Shown piece by piece: positions 26,076-34,394 of a stretch of DNA of 64,000 nt. The notes beneath the pieces are model-generated. The model was not told where the DNA came from, made no database searches, and worked only from the letters and a program-made list of their open reading frames with translations. The stretch spans positions 186,001-250,000 of the forward strand of contig JACKEP010000007.1 of NCBI GenBank assembly GCA_020632915.1, in the 5' to 3' direction. Origin of the DNA: Alphaproteobacteria bacterium. Lineage in GTDB: Bacteria > Myxococcota_A > UBA796 > GCA-2862545. Numbering within the stretch: the stretch's first letter is position 1; every line of letters starts with the position of its first letter. The translations under genes were made by a program, and so were the position numbers.

Positions 26076-26097
26076 TACGGTGTACGCTTACACTGTA
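26076..26097. promoter_or_regulatory. TetR-type operator upstream of the alcohol dehydrogenase-TetR operon
   Basis: Inverted repeat TACGGTGTA (26076-26084), CGCT, TACACTGTA (26089-26097); 8 of 9 arm positions pair. It lies 20 bases before the dehydrogenase ATG and over the likely core promoter. The TetR gene downstream in the same operon is the likely binder. Confidence 0.7.
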
Positions 26098-26117
26098 TGT
26101 CCCACCTCGGAGGTCCC

Positions 26118-27152
26118 ATGTCCGCTGCCATCGCCACGTCCCCCGCCGTCTCCCCGCCCGCGGTCGCCCCGCTCCCCGCCACCTTCGAGGGGTGGCGGCA
26201 GACCGGCTACGGCGACGTCGACCAGCTCGTCCGCTCGCCGCGCGCGATGCCCGTCCCCGGCGACGGCGAGGTGCTCGTCCAGCTCACCGCCTCGTCGGTC
26301 ACGTCGGGCGACCTCGTGCTGCTCAAGGGCCGCCCGTTCCTGCTCCGCTTGATGTTCGGGCTGCGCCGTCCGGCGATGGTCGGCAGCGGCATGGACGTCG
26401 CCGGTGTGGTCGCCCGGGTCGGGCCCGGCGTCACCCGCGTCCAGCCCGGCGACGCCGTCTTCGGCCAGGCCGAGGGCGGCGCCCACGCGCCCTACGTCGT
26501 CGTCGACGCGCAGCACGTGGCGCGCGTGCCCGAGGGCGTCGACCCCGTCGACGTCGCGTCGATCCCCGTCGCCGGGCTCACCGCCCTGCAGGCGCTCACC
26601 ACCCACGCCGACGTCCAGCCGGGGCAGCACGTGCTCGTGTTCGGCGCCTCGGGTGCCGTGGGCTCGTTCATCGTCCAGCTCGCCCACGCGATGGGCGCCC
26701 GCGTCACCGCGGTGGCGAGCGCGCGCAACGCCGAGCGCCTGCGCGCCCTCGGCGCCGACCACGTGGTCGACTACACCACCACCGACGTCACCGCCGGAGA
26801 CGTCGTCTACGACGCGATCCTCGACTTCATCGGCGACCAGCCGCTCTCGGCCCTGCGCCGCATCCTGTCGCCCACCGGCGCCTACGTCTGCGGGGCCGGC
26901 CAGGGGGGCGACTGGCTCGGGCCCGTGCCGCGCCTGCTCACGGTCGCCGTGGCCAACCTGTTCACCACGCAGCGGCTGGTGGGCATGGTGGGCACGCCCA
27001 ACGCCGCCGACCTCGACCGGCTCGCCGCCCTCCTCGCCGACGGCGCGCTGCGCCCGGTGGTCGATGGCCGCTTCGACCTGGCGCAGCTACCCGACGCGTT
27101 CCGCCGGCAGGCCGAGGGCCACGCCCAGGGGCGCCGCCTCGTGGTCGCCTGA
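26118..27152 (+). CDS. zinc-independent NAD(P)-dependent alcohol dehydrogenase / quinone oxidoreductase (MDR)
   Basis: 344 residues. The start at 26118 has CGGAGG 5 bases before it. It has the medium-chain reductase fold: a catalytic-domain strand GEVLVQLTASSVTSGDLVLLKG, the segment VGSGMDVAGVVARVGPGV, and the nucleotide motif VLVFGASGAVGSFIVQLA. The zinc-binding Cys cluster is absent, so it belongs to the quinone oxidoreductase/enoyl reductase type that reduces quinones or alpha,beta-unsaturated carbonyls with NADPH. It forms an operon with the TetR gene 22 bases downstream. Confidence 0.88.
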   Translation: MSAAIATSPAVSPPAVAPLPATFEGWRQTGYGDVDQLVRSPRAMPVPGDGEVLVQLTASSVTSGDLVLLKGRPFLLRLMFGLRRPAMVGSGMDVAGVVARVGPGVTRVQPGDAVFGQAEGGAHAPYVVVDAQHVARVPEGVDPVDVASIPVAGLTALQALTTHADVQPGQHVLVFGASGAVGSFIVQLAHAMGARVTAVASARNAERLRALGADHVVDYTTTDVTAGDVVYDAILDFIGDQPLSALRRILSPTGAYVCGAGQGGDWLGPVPRLLTVAVANLFTTQRLVGMVGTPNAADLDRLAALLADGALRPVVDGRFDLAQLPDAFRRQAEGHAQGRRLVVA

Positions 27153-27174
27153 TCACCGGATCGGAGGACGCTCG

Positions 27175-27831
27175 ATGACGCGCCGTCGCGAACCGCTCAC
27201 CCGGGCCCGGGTGCTCCAGGCCGCCCTCGATCTGGCCGACACCGAGGGCCTCGACGCCCTGTCGATGCGCCACCTCGCCGCGGCCCTCGGCGTCAAGGCG
27301 ATGTCGCTGTACAACCACGTCGCCCACAAGGACGACCTCCTCGACGCGCTGGTCGACGAGGTGGTCGGCGAGATCGACCTGTGGCCGCCGGGCACACCGT
27401 GGAAGGTGGCCATGCGCCAGCGGGCGGTGTCGGCCCACGCGGTGCTGATGGCGCATCCGTGGGCGTGCGCCCAGCTGATGTCGCGGGCCAACGTCGGCCC
27501 GAACATGCTCCGCTACGTCGACACCACGCTGGCCACGCTCTTTCAGGCCGGGCTGTCCGAAGACACGGCCGACCACGTGTGGAACGCGCTCGACAGCTAC
27601 CTGTACGGGTTCACGCTGCACGCCCTGCGCTTCCCGTTCGAGCCCAGCGAGTACCGCACGGTCGCCGCGGCCTACCTGCCCACCCTGGCCGACGGTCGCC
27701 ATCCCGCCCTGCGGCGGATGACCGTGTCGATCGTGGAGGGCCACCACGACGGCCTGCACGACCTGTCGTTCGGGCTCGATCTGTTGCTCGACGGCCTCGA
27801 GCGCGCGCTGGCGGACCGCGCCCCCGCGTGA
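27175..27831 (+). CDS. TetR-family repressor with TetR_C_1-type ligand domain
   Basis: 218 residues. The DNA-binding helix set is clear: LTRARVLQAALDLADTEGLDALSMRHLAAALGVKAMSLYNHVAHKDDLLDALVD (helix-turn-helix about residues 27-46). The C-terminal two-thirds has the helical core of classic TetR (LMAHPWACAQLMSRANVGPNML and ALDSYLYGFTLHALRF), which usually binds a small molecule. It is expected to repress its own operon at the palindrome near 26086. GGAGG lies 8 bases upstream of the ATG. Confidence 0.9.
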   Translation: MTRRREPLTRARVLQAALDLADTEGLDALSMRHLAAALGVKAMSLYNHVAHKDDLLDALVDEVVGEIDLWPPGTPWKVAMRQRAVSAHAVLMAHPWACAQLMSRANVGPNMLRYVDTTLATLFQAGLSEDTADHVWNALDSYLYGFTLHALRFPFEPSEYRTVAAAYLPTLADGRHPALRRMTVSIVEGHHDGLHDLSFGLDLLLDGLERALADRAPA

Positions 27832-27925
27832 TTCGTGCGCCGGGCCCGTTGTCGACCCCGCCCGCGGGACCTACGCTCCGACGGTACCGGTCCCGTTCCC
27901 CACCCCCCGTCCCGCGGAAGGTCCC

Positions 27926-28603
27926 ATGAACATCGCCGTCCTCGGCACAGGCGTCGTCGGCAAGACGCTCGCCGGCCGCCTCGCGTCCCTCGGTCACGCC
28001 GTCGCCATGGGCACGCGGGATCCCTCCGCCAGCGCCGAGCGCACGGAGCCGGGCCGCATGGGCGACCCGCCCCTGTCGACGTTCCTCGCAGGCCACCCGA
28101 CGATCCGGCTGGCCACGTTCGCCGACGCCGTCGCCGAGGCCGACGTGGTGATCAACGCGCTGTCCGGGGCCATCACCCTGGTGGTGCTCGGGCCGCTGGC
28201 CGATGCGTTGGAGGGCAAGGTGCTGGTCGACCTGTCCAACGGGCTCGACTTCACCCACGGCTTCCCGCCACGGCTCACGGTGTGCAACGACGACTCGATG
28301 GGCGAGCGCGTCCAGCGGGCCCTCCCCCGCGTGCGCGTGGTCAAGACGCTCAACACGCTCAACGCCAGCCTGATGGCCGACCCGGCCGCCCTCGCAGGGG
28401 CCGACCACACCGTGTTCCTGTCGGGCAACGACGCCGACGCCAAGGCCACGGTCACCGCGCTGCTGCAAGGCTTCGGGTGGACCGACGTCCTCGACCTGGG
28501 CGACATCACCACGGCCCGCGGGGCCGAGATGTACTTCCCGTTGTGGGCGCGGCTGTTCGGCGCGCTCGGCACGCCGAACTTCTCGATCAAGGTCGTGCGC
28601 TGA
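27926..28603 (+). CDS. NADPH-dependent F420 reductase-like / NAD(P)-binding protein
   Basis: 225 residues. It has the Rossmann start IAVLGTGVVGKTLAGRLASLGH and the sugar-phosphate-binding segment MGTRDP, followed by FADAVAEADVVINALSG and VVKTLNTLNASLMADP, typical of the F420/NADP oxidoreductase-like domain (Npd/YqeC group). Many such proteins do not use F420 and have unknown partners. It follows the TetR gene by 94 bases on the same strand and is separated from the VOC gene on the other strand by 9 bases. Confidence 0.82.
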   Translation: MNIAVLGTGVVGKTLAGRLASLGHAVAMGTRDPSASAERTEPGRMGDPPLSTFLAGHPTIRLATFADAVAEADVVINALSGAITLVVLGPLADALEGKVLVDLSNGLDFTHGFPPRLTVCNDDSMGERVQRALPRVRVVKTLNTLNASLMADPAALAGADHTVFLSGNDADAKATVTALLQGFGWTDVLDLGDITTARGAEMYFPLWARLFGALGTPNFSIKVVR

Positions 28604-28612
28604 CCGCGTCGG

Positions 28613-29068
28613 TCACGCGCGCCCGGCCGCCCGCAGGATCGGCGCGCGGTCGAGCCGGTCCATCGTGAGCACCTGGGCCATCACGGCGTCGCCGTGGGGG
28701 CCGTACAGGAGCGCGTCGAGCACGTCCGGCACCACCTGCCAGGTCACGCCGAACCGGTCGGTCACCCAGCCACAGGCCATCGGCTCGCCGCCGTCGCCCA
28801 GCGCGGCCCAGTACCGCTCGAGGGTGGCCTGGTCGGGACACGGCAACCACCACGACGCCGCAGGCGTCAGCGCGTAGTAGGGCCCGCCGTTGAGCAGCAC
28901 CACCGGGCGACCGAGCAGCGTGAGCTCCACGCTCATCACGGTGCCTTCCACGCCGTGCCCGGACGCGGTGAAGCGCCGCACCGCGTCGATCCGCGTGTCG
29001 GGGAACAGGGCCACATAGAACGCGGCGGCCGCCTCGGCCGTGCCGTCCATCCACAAGAACGCCGTCAT
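28613..29068 (-). CDS. PhnB-like VOC-family protein
   Basis: 151 residues. The start at 29068 gives the family opening FLWMDGTAEAAAAFYVALFPDTRI, followed by VMSVELTLLGRPVVLLNGGP and the motif CGWVTDRFGVTWQVVPDVL. This is the PhnB/3-demethylubiquinone methyltransferase-like VOC group. Function is generally unknown; a single-domain metal-binding dimer is expected. It is convergent with the NAD(P)-binding protein gene and lies 55 bases beyond the aldo/keto reductase stop, on the same strand and upstream of that stop in reading direction. Confidence 0.85.
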   Translation of the reverse strand: MTAFLWMDGTAEAAAAFYVALFPDTRIDAVRRFTASGHGVEGTVMSVELTLLGRPVVLLNGGPYYALTPAASWWLPCPDQATLERYWAALGDGGEPMACGWVTDRFGVTWQVVPDVLDALLYGPHGDAVMAQVLTMDRLDRAPILRAAGRA

Positions 29069-29123
29069 CGCCTGCACGATCGCCCTCCGGTGCGGGGACC
29101 GACCATCCTGCCACGGCGGCGCC

Positions 29124-30104
29124 TCATCGCTCGCTGTCGAGCATCCGCATCTGCGCCGGGTCGTACCGCGATCCCGCGATCGCATCGGCGGGCACGGCCG
29201 CTTCGAGGAGGGACAGCTCCTCGTCCGACAGCGTCAGCGACGCCGCGGCGACCAGGTCGGCGAGCTGGGCCGGCGTGCGCGCCCCCACCAGGGCCACCAC
29301 GTAGGGGTGCCTCGCGAGGGCCCAGGCGATGGCGAGCTGGGCCGGCGCCACCCCGCGGTCCGCAGCCCGAGCCGCCAGCGACGCCGCCAGCGCCTGGTTC
29401 TGCGCGAGGTTGTCGCCCCGGAACCGCGGCAGCGCCGCCCGGTAGTCGCCCCGACCCGGCGTGGACCCGGTGAGCAGGCCGCGCGACAGCACGCCGTAGG
29501 CCGTGACGCCGATGCCGAGCTCGGCGAGCGTGGGGAAGACCGTCGCCTCCTGCCGCCGGCTGGCGAGCCCGAACTCGAGCTGCACATCGACGATCGGATG
29601 CTCGGCGGCGGCGCGACGGACGGTGTCGGCACCCACCTCGGACAGGCCGATGTGGCGGACGTACCCGGCCTTCACCAGATCCGCGATCGCACCCACCGTC
29701 TCCTCGATGGGCACGTTCGGGTCGACGCGGGCGATGCGGTAGACGTCGAGGTGGTCCACGCCCAGCCGGTCGAGGCTGTAGGCGCAGAAGGTCTTCACGG
29801 CCGCCGGCCGGCCGTCGACACCGAGCCAGCTGTGGTCGGGGCCCCGCAGCGCACCGAACTTGACCGACAGCTGCACCGCGTCGCGCCGCCCGGCGATCGC
29901 GCGGCCGACCAGGCGCTCGTTGTGTCCCATGCCGTAGAAGTCGCCGGTGTCGAGCAGGGTGATGCCGGCGTCGATCGCCGCATGGATCGTGGCGATGGAC
30001 GTGGCCTCGTCGGCCGCACCGTACATGCCGGACATGCCCATGCAGCCGAGCGCGACGGCGGAGACGGTGGGGCCGGTGGAACCGAGGGAGCGGGTGGGCA
30101 TCAT
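29124..30104 (-). CDS. aldo/keto reductase
   Basis: 326 residues, a full AKR TIM barrel: RSLGSTGPTVSAVALGCMGMSG, the catalytic motif LLDTGDFYG, the Lys strand LSVKFG, YRIARVDPN at the His position, and the C-terminal VVALVGARTPAQL. The His of the usual tetrad is replaced by Ala-Arg (YRIAR versus YxxHR), which may alter substrate range. The ATG at 30104 has GGAGG 5 bases before it. It is divergent from the LysR gene at 30201 and is its likely target. It is the second of three AKR genes in this window. Confidence 0.88.
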   Translation of the reverse strand: MMPTRSLGSTGPTVSAVALGCMGMSGMYGAADEATSIATIHAAIDAGITLLDTGDFYGMGHNERLVGRAIAGRRDAVQLSVKFGALRGPDHSWLGVDGRPAAVKTFCAYSLDRLGVDHLDVYRIARVDPNVPIEETVGAIADLVKAGYVRHIGLSEVGADTVRRAAAEHPIVDVQLEFGLASRRQEATVFPTLAELGIGVTAYGVLSRGLLTGSTPGRGDYRAALPRFRGDNLAQNQALAASLAARAADRGVAPAQLAIAWALARHPYVVALVGARTPAQLADLVAAASLTLSDEELSLLEAAVPADAIAGSRYDPAQMRMLDSER

Positions 30105-30149
30105 GCAGACCTCCAGGGTGCCCGTTCCGTATTCCGGGTCCATCGACGG

Positions 30150-30176
30150 ACAATCACGCATGTTCGGATGGATTGT
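30150..30176. promoter_or_regulatory. LysR-type operator between the reductase and lysR genes
   Basis: ACAATC (30150-30155) and GATTGT (30171-30176) form a perfect inverted repeat with 15 bases between arms. A further ACAATC at 30190-30195 lies next to the lysR start. Located between divergent genes, it fits a LysR activation/recognition site. Confidence 0.5.
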
Positions 30177-30200
30177 GCACGCATCGCGTACAATCGACGC

Positions 30201-31118
30201 ATGGACCGCCTGCAGACCATCGAGGTGTTCGTGCGCGTCGCGGAGCTGGGCAGCTTCCGCAAGGCAGCCACCTCACTCCACCTCGCCCCCACCACGGTGA
30301 GCGCTGCGGTCAAGGCGCTGGAGGCACGCCTGGGCGTCCGCCTGCTCCAGCGCACCACCCGCACCGTGGCGCTCACGCCCGACGGCGCCGCCTACCTCGA
30401 AGAGGCCCGCCGGTTGTTGCGCGAGCTCGACATCCTGGAGGCCGGCATCCACGACGCTGCCAGCGTCGCGCGCGGGCGGCTGCGGGTGGACGCGCCGGCG
30501 TCGGCGGCCCGCCACGTCCTCGCCCCCGGCCTCCCCGACTTCCTGCGCCGCCACCCCGAGCTCACCGTCGAGCTCGGCAGCTCGGATCGACCGGTGGACC
30601 TGCTCGCGGAAGGCGTCGACTGCGCCGTGCGCGGCGGCGATCTGCACGACGACGGCCTCGTCGCCCGACGCCTGGGCGACCTGCCGGTGGTCACGGTGGC
30701 AGCGCCCGCCTACCTCGCCGTCCACGGCACGCCGAAGACCGCCGACGCGCTCGCCGAACATGCCTTCGTGGGCTTCTTCTCCCCGCGCACCGGCCGCGTG
30801 TTCGACGTCGAGGTCGGCGACCGCGCCTTCCCACCCCGCCATCGCGTGGCGGCCAACGACGCCGACACCTGGCTCGCGCTCGCGATCGCTGGGCTGGGCC
30901 TCGCGCAGGTGCCGGCCTCTGCGCAGCTGCGTCGCCTCATCGGCAAGGGCGCCATCGTCCGGGTGCTGCCCCAGGTCCCCGTGCCCTCGCTGCCGATGGC
31001 CGTGGTCTGGCCCCAGCAGCGCCACCTCGCCGCCCGCGTGCGCGTGTTCGTCGACTGGGTGGTGGAGGTCTACCGGGCCGAGGTCGCCATCGCCGAGGCC
31101 TACGTCGCCCGCTGGTGA
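30201..31118 (+). CDS. LysR-family regulator
   Basis: 305 residues. The N-terminal winged helix is typical: QTIEVFVRVAELGSFRKAATSLHLAPTTVSAAVKALEARLGVRLLQRTTRTVALT. The effector domain begins about residue 90 (RGRLRVDAPASAARHVLAPGLPDFLRRHPEL) and contains the periplasmic-binding-like strands DCAVRGGDL and GLGLAQVPASAQL. The pattern matches the CrgA/YafC-like group that controls oxidoreductases. It is divergent from the aldo/keto reductase (96 bases), so local autoregulation and target control are expected. Confidence 0.92.
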   Translation: MDRLQTIEVFVRVAELGSFRKAATSLHLAPTTVSAAVKALEARLGVRLLQRTTRTVALTPDGAAYLEEARRLLRELDILEAGIHDAASVARGRLRVDAPASAARHVLAPGLPDFLRRHPELTVELGSSDRPVDLLAEGVDCAVRGGDLHDDGLVARRLGDLPVVTVAAPAYLAVHGTPKTADALAEHAFVGFFSPRTGRVFDVEVGDRAFPPRHRVAANDADTWLALAIAGLGLAQVPASAQLRRLIGKGAIVRVLPQVPVPSLPMAVVWPQQRHLAARVRVFVDWVVEVYRAEVAIAEAYVARW

Positions 31119-31122
31119 CGGC

Positions 31123-31142
31123 CCCATCCGGACGGGGATGGG
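31123..31142. terminator. hairpin between convergent lysR and methyltransferase genes
   Basis: A 7-bp stem CCCATCC / GGATGGG with a 6-base loop, just after the lysR stop and 22 bases before the methyltransferase stop. There is no T-run on either strand, but position and stem suggest a shared, weak bidirectional terminator. Confidence 0.35.
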
Positions 31143-31164
31143 TGCGACCGACGGGCCCCGGCAC

Positions 31165-31779
31165 CTACCGTCGCGTCGACGGCGCCGCGGGCTGGGCGCG
31201 CCGACAGGCCCGCATCACCCAGAACGTCGGCGCGTCCTCCACCTCGGCCACCGTCTGCCGCACGAGGGAGACGATCTCCAGCACGGGCTCGACCGCCGCG
31301 GTGACGTCGCGCGCGCTGCGTCGGGGTGGGCCGCCGTCGCGCGGGCCGCCCTCCGTGCTGCCGACGAGCGACAGCCACTGCCCACCGGGGGCGAGGATCT
31401 CCGCCACGTGTCGCGCGAACCGGGCCTGGGCCTCCGCGTCGTCGAAGACGTGGAAGCAGCCGCGATCGAAGACGAGGTCGAAGGGCCCGCCGGGCGGCGG
31501 CGCCGCGAGCATGTCGTGGACGGCGAACCGCGCGCCGGTGCCCGCGTGCCGGGCGGTGGCCTGCGCCACCGCGGTCGGCGACAGGTCCACGCCCAGCGCG
31601 TCGTAGCCCGCCAGCGCGAGCGCCCGGGTGTTGTCGCCGAGGCCGCACCCGATCTCGAGCGCCCGCCCGCCCGGGAGCACGCCCGACGCCAGGGCCTCGG
31701 CGAGCACGGGCTCGGTGGACCCGGTGTGCCACGGCAGCGTGCCGGCCTTGTACGCGTCGTCCCAGGAGTGGCCTGCCAT
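31165..31779 (-). CDS. class I SAM-dependent methyltransferase
   Basis: 204 residues. Motif I is ALEIGCGLGDNTRALALAGY (SAM-binding Gly loop near residues 42-50), motif post-I is ALGVDLSPTAVAQA, and FDLVFDRGCFHVFDD is motif II. It starts with WDDAYKAGTLPWHTG, the thiopurine/tellurite-type methyltransferase opening. It could detoxify a small molecule or metalloid; the substrate is uncertain. It sits just downstream of the HupE-like gene on the same strand, with 36 bases between them. Confidence 0.88.
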   Translation of the reverse strand: MAGHSWDDAYKAGTLPWHTGSTEPVLAEALASGVLPGGRALEIGCGLGDNTRALALAGYDALGVDLSPTAVAQATARHAGTGARFAVHDMLAAPPPGGPFDLVFDRGCFHVFDDAEAQARFARHVAEILAPGGQWLSLVGSTEGGPRDGGPPRRSARDVTAAVEPVLEIVSLVRQTVAEVEDAPTFWVMRACRRAQPAAPSTRR

Positions 31780-31815
31780 CGATCACCTCGCGATCCACGG
31801 CGCGAGCGTATCCCG

Positions 31816-33066
31816 TCAGGCCTCGACCCCCGCCCCCATCGTCGTCCGCCCGGCGCCCCGCACGCTCCCGAGGGCTGCCAGGAGGTAGAGCAGGACCACG
31901 GCCACCAGGGCGTGATCGCGCAGACCGTCGACCCACGGGGCCACCGGGTTGGTCACGCCGAGCGCCCGCTCGGCCAGCCAGGCCGTGGACGCGACGATCG
32001 CGCCCCCCGCCGCGAGACCCCGCCACGCCGTGCCGAACGGGCCGCGTGCCAGCACCAGGAGCGCCGGCACCGTGACCGCGACCACAGCGAGTTGGGCCGC
32101 CTCGATCCCCAGGTTGAAGCCGACGAGCGCCGTCACGAGGCTCAGCCGGTCGACCCCGATCCCGGCGAGCGCCGACGCGAACGCCAGCCCGTGCAGCAGG
32201 CCGAACGCGCCGGCGATCCACGCCTCGCCGCCCACGCGCAGCGGTCGCAGGGCGTGGATCGCCGACACGAGAATGGACAAGGCGATCGCCGACTCCACCA
32301 CTGCGCCGGGGAGCGCGGCCGCGCCGACGGCGCCAAGCGCCAGCGTGACGGAGTGACCCACCGTGAACGCCGTCACGATGGCGAGCACGCGTCCCACCGC
32401 GGCGCGGGCGTTGTCGCGGGGCGCCCAGTGGCCGCGCACCGCGACCAGCGGCGCCGCCAGCAGCAACGTCAGCAGGAAGAGGAGGTGGTCGGTGCCCTCG
32501 GCGATGTGGACGGCGCCCAGCGCGAACGCCGCGCGCAGGCCGCGCATCGGACCCGCCCCCACGCGGTCCACGCGGAGTGCGGGCACCGTCGACGACACCA
32601 CGCCCACCACGACCGGGGCGGCATCGAGCCGTCCCATCGCGACGTCCGTGCCCCACGTCACCCACGTCTTGTGCGAGGCGACGACGCTGGAGATCGCGTC
32701 GTCCTCGACCCACAGCGTCGACAGGTCCGCCTCGGGAGGCACGTCGAAGCGCAGCGTCACGACGAGGTGGCTCGCCCCGTCGATCTGCGCCCACCGCTGG
32801 CCGGTGACCGTGCCCACCAGGGCCGTGCCGCGTGCGTCGTCGAGGTGGACGTGGGACGCCACCCACGGTGCGAGCACCTCGGGCCCCGGCAGCGGGTCGA
32901 CCGGGTCGGCGCGCCGCTCCCGCGCCATCGCGAGCTGGTCGGCCGGGAGCTGCAGCTCGACGTCGACAGCGTCCACGCCGACGTCGAGCCGCAGGGCGCT
33001 CGAGAGCGCCGGATGGCCGAGAGCCACCCCTCCGTACAGCAGCAGCGCCGCGAGGGGGGGAGTCAC
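31816..33066 (-). CDS. HupE/UreJ-like membrane protein with N-terminal extracytoplasmic domain
   Basis: 416 residues. Residues 1-190 form a secreted beta-rich domain after a short signal. Residues 195-400 hold about seven transmembrane helices of the HupE/UreJ_2 type, with the conserved HIAEGTDHLLFLLTLLL (His and Asp), VTAFTVGHSVTLAL, FGLLHGLAFA (His) and LGIEAAQ motifs. These conserved His/Asp are expected to bind Ni, Co or another divalent metal. The GTG start overlaps the stop of the DUF3500 lipoprotein gene (GTGA), so the two are coupled. It is probably a metal permease or metal-linked membrane factor. Confidence 0.85.
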   Translation of the reverse strand: MTPPLAALLLYGGVALGHPALSSALRLDVGVDAVDVELQLPADQLAMARERRADPVDPLPGPEVLAPWVASHVHLDDARGTALVGTVTGQRWAQIDGASHLVVTLRFDVPPEADLSTLWVEDDAISSVVASHKTWVTWGTDVAMGRLDAAPVVVGVVSSTVPALRVDRVGAGPMRGLRAAFALGAVHIAEGTDHLLFLLTLLLAAPLVAVRGHWAPRDNARAAVGRVLAIVTAFTVGHSVTLALGAVGAAALPGAVVESAIALSILVSAIHALRPLRVGGEAWIAGAFGLLHGLAFASALAGIGVDRLSLVTALVGFNLGIEAAQLAVVAVTVPALLVLARGPFGTAWRGLAAGGAIVASTAWLAERALGVTNPVAPWVDGLRDHALVAVVLLYLLAALGSVRGAGRTTMGAGVEA

Positions 33067-34232
33067 AGCTCGCCGCCGTAGTCGAACTGCTTGTCGCGCC
33101 AGATGGCGTGGTAGTGCGTCTCGTTCCGGAGGATCACGCCCGACTGGCAGGCCAGCTCCAGCCACAGCCGCGGACCGTCGATGCGGAAGTAGGTGCCCGC
33201 GACCTCGACGTCCGGTCCGCTGCTGCGGGTGCCGGTCCAGGCGATGTAGGTGTCGGCCAGGGCCTCGGTCGACAGGTAGTCGGCCATCAGCGCGTCGGAG
33301 ATCTCCCCGTCGAAGTCCTGCACCCACTGCCCGATCGCGGTCTGCACGAGCGCCTGGTCGTCCGTGGACAGCTCCGACACCAGCACGCCCTGGCGCTGGC
33401 TGCCCGTGGGGTACTGCACCGCCGCGGTGCTGCCCGTGCCGTACTCGTCGGGCCCCAACAGGACGTCGGCCATCACGGTGCCGAGGAAGGCGTCGTCGAG
33501 CACGTCGCTGTCGAGCGCCTGGAACACCGCGGCGAACGCGGCGCCTTCGGTGACCACCGGCGCGTAGGTCTCGCCACCCAGCGTGAAGCTCGCCTTGGGC
33601 TCCGAGCCGATGTGGTTCGGCGTCGGGTACCCGACCCCGTCCACCCACGCGACGTTGTAGGCGAGGTGGTGGCCGCCGATCATCAGCGCCCAGTCCTCGG
33701 TGACCGACGGCGTGCCGAACACGGCGACGTAGTACAGGCCGTCGCCGTACCCACCACCGCCACCGCTCGACGACGCCAGGTAGGCATCGGCGGCGCGCAC
33801 GCCCACGTAGTCGGCGTAGCCGGCATCCGACAGCACCGTGGCCGCCACCTGCTCGGCCGCCGCACGGCTGGCGTCGGACATGTCCTCGAGCCGAAGGCCG
33901 GCGCGCGCCTTGCCACCCGTGGGCAGGTTCGACCACAGGGTGCGCGACGTGGTGTCGCTCAGGTCGTAGACCGCTTCCGCGCGCTCGTCGTCCGACAGCG
34001 TCGCCAGGAAGCCCTCGGTGGCGCACACGACCGCTTCGAGGGTGGTGGTGGTGTCGGTGCAGTCCACGGCGGTGAACACCGCCGAGTCGGTGACGTCGGT
34101 GTCCGTCACGTCCACCGTGTCGACGGTGGTGTCCGTGTCGGTCGTGCCGTCGTCGGTGTTGACGGTGCCCTCCACGCTCTGGCACGCACCCAGCGTCAGG
34201 GCCAGCATCGAAGTCCAGCGGCGCATTCCCAT
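33063..34232 (-). CDS. DUF3500 lipoprotein with Asp-Thr linker
   Basis: 389 residues with lipobox LGAC (Cys17). A D/T-rich linker spans about residues 24-50 (TDDGTTDTDT and similar). The rest is a DUF3500 domain: ATEGFLATLSDDERAEAVYDL, GGHHLAYNVAW, and ETHYHAIWRDKQFDYGG near the end. The His clusters GGHH and THYH are the family's most striking residues and could bind metal. It is coupled by a GTGA overlap to the HupE-like permease gene, suggesting a joint task at the cell surface, perhaps metal capture. GGAGG upstream supports the start at 34232; the next ATG is 6 bases on. Confidence 0.85.
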   Translation of the reverse strand: MGMRRWTSMLALTLGACQSVEGTVNTDDGTTDTDTTVDTVDVTDTDVTDSAVFTAVDCTDTTTTLEAVVCATEGFLATLSDDERAEAVYDLSDTTSRTLWSNLPTGGKARAGLRLEDMSDASRAAAEQVAATVLSDAGYADYVGVRAADAYLASSSGGGGGYGDGLYYVAVFGTPSVTEDWALMIGGHHLAYNVAWVDGVGYPTPNHIGSEPKASFTLGGETYAPVVTEGAAFAAVFQALDSDVLDDAFLGTVMADVLLGPDEYGTGSTAAVQYPTGSQRQGVLVSELSTDDQALVQTAIGQWVQDFDGEISDALMADYLSTEALADTYIAWTGTRSSGPDVEVAGTYFRIDGPRLWLELACQSGVILRNETHYHAIWRDKQFDYGGEL

Positions 34233-34394
34233 GGCGTCGTCCTCCTCACACCTTGGAACCTACGAGATCGCACCTTGAGGAATCCTTGCGGGACCGACGG
34301 GCACCCAGACGATGCCGCTGCCGACGACCTCGTCGGCGACCGACGACTGTGGGTGGTACGGTCCAGGGACCGCCCCCGCCGATGGACCCGTCCC

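Noticed and set aside
24981..26117. Upstream extension of the alcohol dehydrogenase frame
   Set aside because: It is antisense to the alpha/beta hydrolase; the dehydrogenase has its own Shine-Dalgarno sequence at 26108-26113 and the conserved fold starts after 26118.
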